A model generated the notes under the pieces. It saw only the letters and a program-made list of their open reading frames with translations. It was not told where the DNA came from and made no database searches. DNA of 9,892 nt, from NCBI GenBank assembly GCA_030152125.1, contig JASLIR010000277.1:1-9892 (forward strand), read 5' to 3'. Below, piece by piece: positions 4,942-9,892 of this stretch. A program made the position numbers and the translations under genes. Each line of letters opens with the position of its first letter. Positions within the stretch are counted from its first letter, which is position 1. The DNA comes from Alkanindiges sp. (GTDB taxonomy: Bacteria > Pseudomonadota > Gammaproteobacteria > Pseudomonadales > Moraxellaceae).

Positions 4942-6777
4942 ATGTCTGACATTAAACATTTACGCAACATCGCTATTATTGCCCACGTTGACCATGGCAA
5001 AACCACACTTGTAGACAAACTATTACAACAATCAGGTGCGCTGGGTGATCGTGCTGGTGAAATTGAACGCGTAATGGATTCCAATGCCCTGGAAAGTGAG
5101 CGCGGTATTACCATTCTGGCTAAAAACACTGCCTTGCGCTGGACTGACCCGCGTAACAATCAGGAATACCGCATTAACATCGTGGACACCCCGGGACACG
5201 CCGACTTTGGTGGTGAAGTGGAACGTGTAATGTCGATGGTTGACTGCGTTTTGCTGCTGGTTGATGCGCAAGATGGTCCAATGCCACAAACCCGCTTTGT
5301 AACTCAAAAAGCCTTTGCCCGCGGCTTAAAGCCAATTGTTGTACTGAACAAGGTTGACCGTCCGGGTTCGCGTCCGGATTGGGTAATGGATCAGGTATTT
5401 GACCTGTTTGATAACCTGGGTGCAAGCGATGAACAGCTTGATTTCCCAGTTGTTTATGCGTCTGCCATCAATGGTATTGCTGGCTTGGACGTTAACAACA
5501 TGGCGGAAGATATGACGCCATTGTTCCAGACCATCGTTGATGTGGTAGAGCCGCCAAAAGTTGATGCTGATGGCCCGTTCCAGATGCAGATTTCCAGCCT
5601 GGACTACAACAGCTTCGTAGGTGTAATCGGGATTGGCCGTATTCAGCGCGGTTCTGTTAAAACCAATACCCCGGTGGTTGTTCTGGATAAAGAAGGCAAT
5701 AAGCGTAACGGCCGTATCCTGCAGGTTATGGGTTACCATGGTCTTGAGCGTATTGAAGTGCCGGAAGCGTCTGCTGGTGACATCGTATGTATTACCGGTA
5801 TTGATGCACTGAACATTTCCGACACCATTTGTGACCCGAAAACCCCGGAAGCACTGCCACCATTGTCTGTGGATGAGCCTACTGTTTCCATGACGTTCCA
5901 GGTAAACAACTCTCCGTTTGCGGGCCGTGAAGGCAAGTTTGTAACCTCGCGTAACATCCGCGAGCGTTTAGGCCGCGAACTGATTCACAACGTGGCACTG
6001 CGTGTGGAAGACACTGATTCCCCGGACCGCTTTAAAGTATCCGGCCGTGGTGAACTGCATTTGTCGGTACTGATTGAAAACATGCGTCGTGAAGGCTTTG
6101 AGCTGGGTGTATCCCGTCCTGAAGTAATCATGAAAGAAATTGACGGTGTGGTAAATGAGCCGTACGAAAACGTAACCTTTGACGTTGAAGAACAGCATCA
6201 GGGTGGCGTAATGGAGCAGATGGGTCACCGCCGTGGCGAGCTGACCAATATGGAAGTAGACGGCAAAGGGCGTATCCGTATTGAAGCGACTGTTCCTTCC
6301 CGTGGTTTGATTGGTTTCCGTTCCGATTTTCTGACCATGACTTCCGGTTCAGGCATCATGACTTCCAGCTTCTCCCACTATGGCCCGGCTAAAGCGGGTA
6401 CTGTGGCCAAGCGTCAGCAGGGTGTACTGATTTCCATGGTACAAGGCACCTGTCTGGCTTATGCACTGTACAGCTTGCAGGATCGTGGCCGTTTGTTTGC
6501 CGAGCCACAGCTGGAAGTGTATGAAGGCATGATTGTGGGTATTAACTCCCGTGGCGATGACATGGTGGTTAACCCAACCAAAGCCAAGCAGTTAACCAAC
6601 GTGCGTGCCAGCGGTACAGATGAGGCGCTGACCCTAACACCTGCGATTAAATATACCCTTGAGCAGGCGCTTGAGTTTATTGAAGACGATGAGCTGGTTG
6701 AAGTTACACCTAAATCAATCCGCTTGCGTAAGCGTTTCCTGACCGAAAGTGACCGTAAGCGCCAAAGCCGTTCTTAA
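4942..6777 (+). CDS. typA: Ribosome-binding translational GTPase TypA/BipA
   Basis: A 611-residue protein, normal length for the family. TypA (BipA) is a cytoplasmic translation-factor GTPase related to EF-G and LepA. It binds the 70S ribosome and helps ribosome assembly and growth under stress such as cold. GTPase motifs are all present: P-loop AHVDHGKTT (14-22), RGITI switch I (54-58), DTPGH (82-86), NKVD (136-139), and SA (174-175). The beta-barrel domain II, EF-G-like domains (with [19 protein letters not shown]) and the TypA-specific C-terminal domain follow. The G domain has PRNNQE before EYRIN, several residues longer than I recall in relatives. I chose ATG 4942 because MSDIKHLRN matches the family; an in-frame GTG at 4930 would add only four residues. 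The ribosome site is weak (GAG about 14 nt upstream). It is monocistronic, with its own terminator. Confidence 0.97.
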   Translation: MSDIKHLRNIAIIAHVDHGKTTLVDKLLQQSGALGDRAGEIERVMDSNALESERGITILAKNTALRWTDPRNNQEYRINIVDTPGHADFGGEVERVMSMVDCVLLLVDAQDGPMPQTRFVTQKAFARGLKPIVVLNKVDRPGSRPDWVMDQVFDLFDNLGASDEQLDFPVVYASAINGIAGLDVNNMAEDMTPLFQTIVDVVEPPKVDADGPFQMQISSLDYNSFVGVIGIGRIQRGSVKTNTPVVVLDKEGNKRNGRILQVMGYHGLERIEVPEASAGDIVCITGIDALNISDTICDPKTPEALPPLSVDEPTVSMTFQVNNSPFAGREGKFVTSRNIRERLGRELIHNVALRVEDTDSPDRFKVSGRGELHLSVLIENMRREGFELGVSRPEVIMKEIDGVVNEPYENVTFDVEEQHQGGVMEQMGHRRGELTNMEVDGKGRIRIEATVPSRGLIGFRSDFLTMTSGSGIMTSSFSHYGPAKAGTVAKRQQGVLISMVQGTCLAYALYSLQDRGRLFAEPQLEVYEGMIVGINSRGDDMVVNPTKAKQLTNVRASGTDEALTLTPAIKYTLEQALEFIEDDELVEVTPKSIRLRKRFLTESDRKRQSRS

Positions 6778-6796
6778 TTCATCCGCTGAATTAAAG

Positions 6797-6829
6797 AAGC
6801 CGCTGACCTGAAGGTTCGGCGGCTTTTTA
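6797..6829 (+). terminator. Intrinsic terminator of typA
   Basis: AAGCCGC (6797-6803) pairs with GCGGCTT (6819-6825), with further inner pairs (GA, CC with TC, GG around one bulge) and a T run to 6829. It begins 20 nt after the typA stop. From here to 6987 the sequence is AT-rich and I see no clear promoter, although a mscL promoter must lie there. Confidence 0.9.
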
Positions 6830-6987
6830 TTATGTTGTTAAAATGTGTGATCTGGTTCCAATTTTTTTGAAAAAGATTAAATTAGCCTTAAGCGCGCTGC
6901 AAGCGCATCATTTCAAAGCTAAAAGCGGTGTTTCAACCTGAAATTCCGTTTTATTTTTATAACAAGCTGTTTGCTGGAGATTGAGAG

Positions 6988-7416
6988 ATGAGCATTTTAA
7001 AAGAGTTCAAAGAGTTTGCCATTAAGGGCAACATGATGGACTTGGCGATTGGTGTGATCATTGGCGGTGCATTCAATAAAATTATTGAATCGCTGGTTAA
7101 AGATGTGATTATGCCTCTCATCAACTTTATTATTGGTGGTCAGGTTGACTTTAACAGCAAGTTTTTCATTCTGGGTGATAACCCGAATAACCTTACTGCA
7201 TTGGCTGACCTGCAAAAGGCCGGTGTTAACGTATTAACTTACGGTAACTTCCTCACCATCGTGATTAACTTCCTGATTCTGATGTGGGTAGTGTTCCTGC
7301 TGGTGAAAGTAATGAACCGCCTGCGCAAACCAGCTGAAGCTGCACCTGCTGCTACACCGGAAGACATTGAGCTGTTACGTGAAATCCGTGACGAGCTGAA
7401 AAAGAAAAACGTTTAA
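6988..7416 (+). CDS. mscL: Large-conductance mechanosensitive channel MscL
   Basis: A 142-residue inner-membrane protein, normal length. MscL forms a homopentameric pore that opens under membrane tension and releases solutes during hypo-osmotic shock. The sequence shows the N-terminal amphipathic helix ([15 protein letters not shown]), the pore-lining first membrane helix with the small-residue gate ([11 protein letters not shown], about 19-29), a periplasmic loop (about 47-80), the second helix (about 84-108, [20 protein letters not shown]) and the cytoplasmic helical bundle ([18 protein letters not shown]). It closely resembles Acinetobacter MscL from memory. The start is supported by GGAGA about 8 nt upstream. 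It is transcribed separately from typA and ends in its own terminator. Confidence 0.97.
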   Translation: MSILKEFKEFAIKGNMMDLAIGVIIGGAFNKIIESLVKDVIMPLINFIIGGQVDFNSKFFILGDNPNNLTALADLQKAGVNVLTYGNFLTIVINFLILMWVVFLLVKVMNRLRKPAEAAPAATPEDIELLREIRDELKKKNV

Positions 7417-7451
7417 TCGCGCCGTCAATTAAAGTCGGTAATTAAATGTAC

Positions 7452-7483
7452 AAGAGCGGCTACAATTGTAGCCGCTCTTTTTA
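7452..7483 (+). terminator. Intrinsic terminator of mscL
   Basis: A perfect 28-nt palindrome with 14-nt arms (AAGAGCGGCTACAA and its complement, 7452-7479), followed by more T's to 7482. It begins 36 nt after the mscL stop. On the minus strand there is no T run after it, so it probably serves only mscL. Confidence 0.92.
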
Positions 7484-7584
7484 TAAGTATTTAATAGTAA
7501 AATAAAGTTTTTGCTTTAAATAACAGCCATGTTTGTCGCATATCAGGCTTGATACCCTGTCATAGTCGTGTGTAAATAATCTCG

Positions 7585-8250
7585 TTATTCTTCTTCGGAT
7601 TCATAATCATCGTACATCATCATGTCCCAGTCAGGATCGACTAAAACCCGCTCGGCTTCAGACCAGAACTCATTAATATCTTCTCTGGCTACCTTGATGG
7701 TAACGTTATAGCCAATTTGAAAGCCACCTATAATCCAGTTCCAGTCAATTGCTCCCTTAATATTGCTTGTAACCAGCAATTCCTTATAAAACTTTGCGGC
7801 CTCTTCGGTTTTACATTTAATACTAAACGTCACATCGCTACCACCAACATCAAGAGCACTCATTGAAGACTGAAGCTCCGCCAATCGTCTAAACAGGCGA
7901 GGCACATGCATAAAAGCAGGCTCTTGCTCCAGCCAGCGGCAATTTTTAGCGTTACACAGGTAGAACTCTTCACCCTCGTCATCCCTTGTTTCGAATGCAC
8001 ATAACTCCATACCAAGGATAAAAATATAATCTGGATGCTTCTTACAAAATTTTTCCAGTTCTTCGTTGGAGTTATACCATTTACCTTCACCTGCACAGTC
8101 ACCATCCAGGGTAATGGCACATTCGGCTTCAAATTTATCCACATCCGGGTCGTCAAACAGCGCTTGTATCAAGGCACGTTTTGTCTCGCCTGTAACTGGG
8201 TTTTGTTCCATATCCACAATACCCAGGCGGAAATAGCTATAAGTGCCCAT
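7585..8250 (-). CDS. Unrecognised acidic cytoplasmic protein
   Basis: A 221-residue protein with no signal peptide or membrane segment. It is strongly acidic (many Asp and Glu) and ends in a DDYESEEE tail. It has seven cysteines (44, 52, 69, 84, 99, 104 and 146), including CNAKNC at 99-104, which is suggestive of metal or thiol chemistry but not a motif I can name. Aromatic-rich segments such as AIDWNWIIGGFQIGYNV (167-183) suggest a compact globular domain. I do not recognise the family; small acidic orphans of this kind are sometimes immunity or regulatory proteins, but nothing adjacent looks like a toxin. The start is well supported by AAGGA 6 nt upstream of the ATG. It is convergent with mscL and divergent from the EamA-type gene. 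No clear terminator is seen after its stop. Confidence 0.85.
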   Translation of the reverse strand: MGTYSYFRLGIVDMEQNPVTGETKRALIQALFDDPDVDKFEAECAITLDGDCAGEGKWYNSNEELEKFCKKHPDYIFILGMELCAFETRDDEGEEFYLCNAKNCRWLEQEPAFMHVPRLFRRLAELQSSMSALDVGGSDVTFSIKCKTEEAAKFYKELLVTSNIKGAIDWNWIIGGFQIGYNVTIKVAREDINEFWSEAERVLVDPDWDMMMYDDYESEEE

Positions 8251-8534
8251 AAATAGTCCTTGTTGGCTTTATTTGAGCTTTGAGCATAGCATGAGGCTGA
8301 AAAGATTAAAGATGGCTATTTTATTGTTTTTTTAGATAAAAATTAAATATTTACTTAAACTCGGAATGCAAAATACAGCATTTTTTAAGAATACTTCAAT
8401 TTCATCAGCTCCGAAAAGCAATCATTGATATTCCGTTTAAATTAGCGTATTTATCTTAATTATCTTTTTGTTTTTTGCGAAGTTCTCCTGTAAGCCATGC
8501 GGCGGCTTGCCGGTTTTAACTGGAACTTGTCTAA
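8251..8534. other. AT-rich divergent intergenic region
   Basis: This 284-nt stretch lies between the divergent acidic-protein and transporter genes, so it must hold both promoters. It is AT-rich, especially 8305-8360 and 8435-8475. I see no hexamer pair good enough to call. A short inverted repeat, AAGCC with GGCTT, lies near 8492-8508 upstream of the transporter start. No RNA gene is evident. Confidence 0.4.
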
Positions 8535-9413
8535 ATGATTTTTCTGATCATAGCAGCACTGTTTAGTGTTGCGGTTTCCCTGTTGCTCAAGTGGTCGAAG
8601 CCCAAAGGATTTGCACCGGCTGCACTGATTACATGGAACTATGCTGCGGCCTTGCTGTTTAGCTGGTTTGCACTGACCCCTGATGTACATGGCCTGCTGG
8701 ATGATGTGCATGTACCCTGGCTGGCGTTTGTGGCGCTGGGTGTTTTACTGCCCACGGTATTTCTGGCGCTGGCATCCTCCCTGCAACGTGCCGGGTTGAT
8801 TAAAACCGAAGTGGCGCAACGCATGTCGGTGTTATTGTCTTTACTGGCAGCATTCTTTTTATTTAGCGAGCAGTTTAACTGGTTAAAGGGTGGGGCGATT
8901 GCAATCGGCATTCTGGCGGTGCTGGGGCTGGTGATTAATAGTAGCTCTGCTTCTGCTAAAACCTTAGCACCGCTTGGTAAGGCCAGTGGATTACTGCTAC
9001 TGGTGTGGGTGGGGTATGCGGGGGTGGATATCCTGCTCAAGTATATTTCCACCCTAGGTTTTTCCTCCGCCACAGCTTTATTTTGTAGCTTTGCTATTGC
9101 CTTGCTGCTATTGCTGGTCAAGCAGTTGTTTTCTGTCCGTGCCATACAGCGTGTGCTGGATGTAAAGCACATGCTGCTTGGTTTGCTGCTGGGGGTGTTA
9201 AATTTTTGCAATATCTGGTTTTATATCTGTGCGCACCAGCAACTGGCGGATAACCCAGCCATTGTATTTGCCAGCATGAATATTCTAGTCGTTCTGTTGG
9301 GGGTATTGGCGGGGCTGGCAATTTTTAAGGAAAAGCTAAAACCGGCAGCATGGTTTTTTGTATTGCTGTCCATTGTGGCAATTGTGATTCTGTATTATGC
9401 AAGGTTAAGCTGA
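8535..9413 (+). CDS. EamA/DMT-type membrane transporter
   Basis: A 292-residue inner-membrane protein with about ten hydrophobic helices arranged as two similar halves, the hallmark of the drug/metabolite transporter (DMT) superfamily with two EamA domains. Each half ends in the expected pattern of a short charged loop and a final helix: SEQFNWLKGGAIAIGILAVL in the first half and FKEKLKPAAWFFVLLSIVAI in the second. Family members move amino acids, nucleosides, drugs or other metabolites, usually by exchange or with protons; the substrate cannot be read here. The start is ATG 8535, because an in-frame TAA immediately precedes it; the ribosome site is weak (GGA about 10 nt upstream). The next gene starts 42 nt after its stop on the same strand, so the two may be cotranscribed. 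Confidence 0.88.
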   Translation: MIFLIIAALFSVAVSLLLKWSKPKGFAPAALITWNYAAALLFSWFALTPDVHGLLDDVHVPWLAFVALGVLLPTVFLALASSLQRAGLIKTEVAQRMSVLLSLLAAFFLFSEQFNWLKGGAIAIGILAVLGLVINSSSASAKTLAPLGKASGLLLLVWVGYAGVDILLKYISTLGFSSATALFCSFAIALLLLLVKQLFSVRAIQRVLDVKHMLLGLLLGVLNFCNIWFYICAHQQLADNPAIVFASMNILVVLLGVLAGLAIFKEKLKPAAWFFVLLSIVAIVILYYARLS

Positions 9414-9455
9414 CACAGCAAAAACCATGCTGACACGCTGCCAATAACTATATAA

Positions 9456-9892
9456 ATGCAAGCAAACCTGATGATGCAAAAACTGACTCCCTTGAACGTA
9501 CCCTGGCAAATTTCTGCCGGGGATGCCAGCCTGCGCTTAACGTTTGCAGAGCAGGGCGACACGGCTATCGAGTTTCTGGCCTTACTGGCATATAGCGCAC
9601 TGGAGCAGGATTTGCTGGCAGGAGTGACTCCTCATACAGCGGGTGCCTACCTTGGTAGTGCGGCAAAACAGGCACTATTTCATATAGTAGGGGTGACATT
9701 TTCCAATGTTGCCAGAATGCGCTGTTCTCCTTCTAGCCATCCCTTTGATAAAGCCACCTATGACTGTTCGGCTATTCCATCCATCAATCCGGAGGATAAA
9801 AGCCATACAGTACATGCCTACGATTTTAAAAAGCACTGGAATGATAATAAACGCTGCCCGGACCCTGGTGCTTATATAGTGGAAAACTCACA
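9456..9892 (+). CDS. Unrecognised protein, 5' part, cut by the right edge
   Basis: An open frame runs from ATG 9456 to the end of the window (145 codons and two bases) without a stop. An in-frame TAA immediately precedes the first ATG, so the start is at 9456, 9471 or 9474; none has a good ribosome site. The visible part has no signal peptide. It has a Leu/Ala-rich helical segment (AIEFLALLAYSALEQDLLAG), then a mixed region with cysteines (residues 93, 109 and 134) and a polar stretch (KKHWNDNKRCPDPGAY). I do not recognise it. It follows the transporter gene by 42 nt with no terminator between, so an operon is likely. Confidence 0.7.
   Translation, partial: MQANLMMQKLTPLNVPWQISAGDASLRLTFAEQGDTAIEFLALLAYSALEQDLLAGVTPHTAGAYLGSAAKQALFHIVGVTFSNVARMRCSPSSHPFDKATYDCSAIPSINPEDKSHTVHAYDFKKHWNDNKRCPDPGAYIVENS

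Noticed and set aside
5326..5739. 137-residue minus-strand reading frame inside typA
   Set aside because: It is antisense to the well-conserved TypA coding sequence; other frames in typA are shadows for the same reason.
6867..6963. Promoter for mscL (TTGAAA at 6867, TATAAC at 6958)
   Set aside because: Neither hexamer has a partner at 16-18 nt, so I did not call it.
8639..9211. 190-residue minus-strand reading frame
   Set aside because: It lies entirely inside the transporter gene, has a Ser/Thr/Ala-rich composition typical of an antisense frame, and has no ribosome site or family resemblance.

Overview
The window looks like a gammaproteobacterial chromosome, most likely Moraxellaceae (Acinetobacter relatives). 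This rests on recalled protein resemblance only. The TypA and MscL proteins read very close to Acinetobacter versions, and one secreted protein resembles DUF4882, a family I associate with Acinetobacter. Overall base composition is moderate, with AT-rich intergenic stretches. No database search was possible.

Layout. (1) 1-691: 3' end of an unrecognised gene, closed by a strong terminator. (2) 818-4641: an accessory region. It holds a phage-tailspike-like pectate-lyase-fold protein (943-2763), a secreted DUF4882-like protein (3300-4118) and, on the minus strand, a very small lipoprotein (4447-4641). (3) 4942-7416: the housekeeping genes typA/bipA and mscL, each with its own terminator. (4) 7585-8250, minus strand: an unrecognised, very acidic cytoplasmic protein. 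(5) 8535-9413: a ten-helix EamA/DMT-type transporter. (6) 9456 to the right edge: the start of an unrecognised gene that runs off the window.

The most interesting structure is not a gene. A 95-nt module occurs three times (818-912, 2999-3093, 4212-4306) with no indels. Each copy has a dyad of the form GCGACA-N5-TGTCGC, exactly 39 nt, the invariant string TTAAAATACAC, 2 nt, and a stem-loop with a 5-bp stem and a 16-nt loop whose pairs covary. If TAAAAT is the -10 box, the transcript would begin on the conserved A that opens the stem, and the dyad would be centred near -61, a classic activator position. Each copy lies 58-69 nt downstream of a nearly identical terminator. Copies 2 and 3 also share a longer leader that includes a 56-nt hairpin with compensatory base changes. 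Copy 1 drives the tailspike-like gene and copy 2 the DUF4882-like gene. Copy 3 has no sense gene after it and points at the tail of the lipoprotein gene, so it is either a remnant of a lost cassette or the promoter of a small RNA.

The likely picture is a small set of monocistronic, co-regulated surface-related genes, each with its own copy of promoter, operator, structured 5' end and terminator, next to ordinary housekeeping genes. The regulator is not visible in this window.
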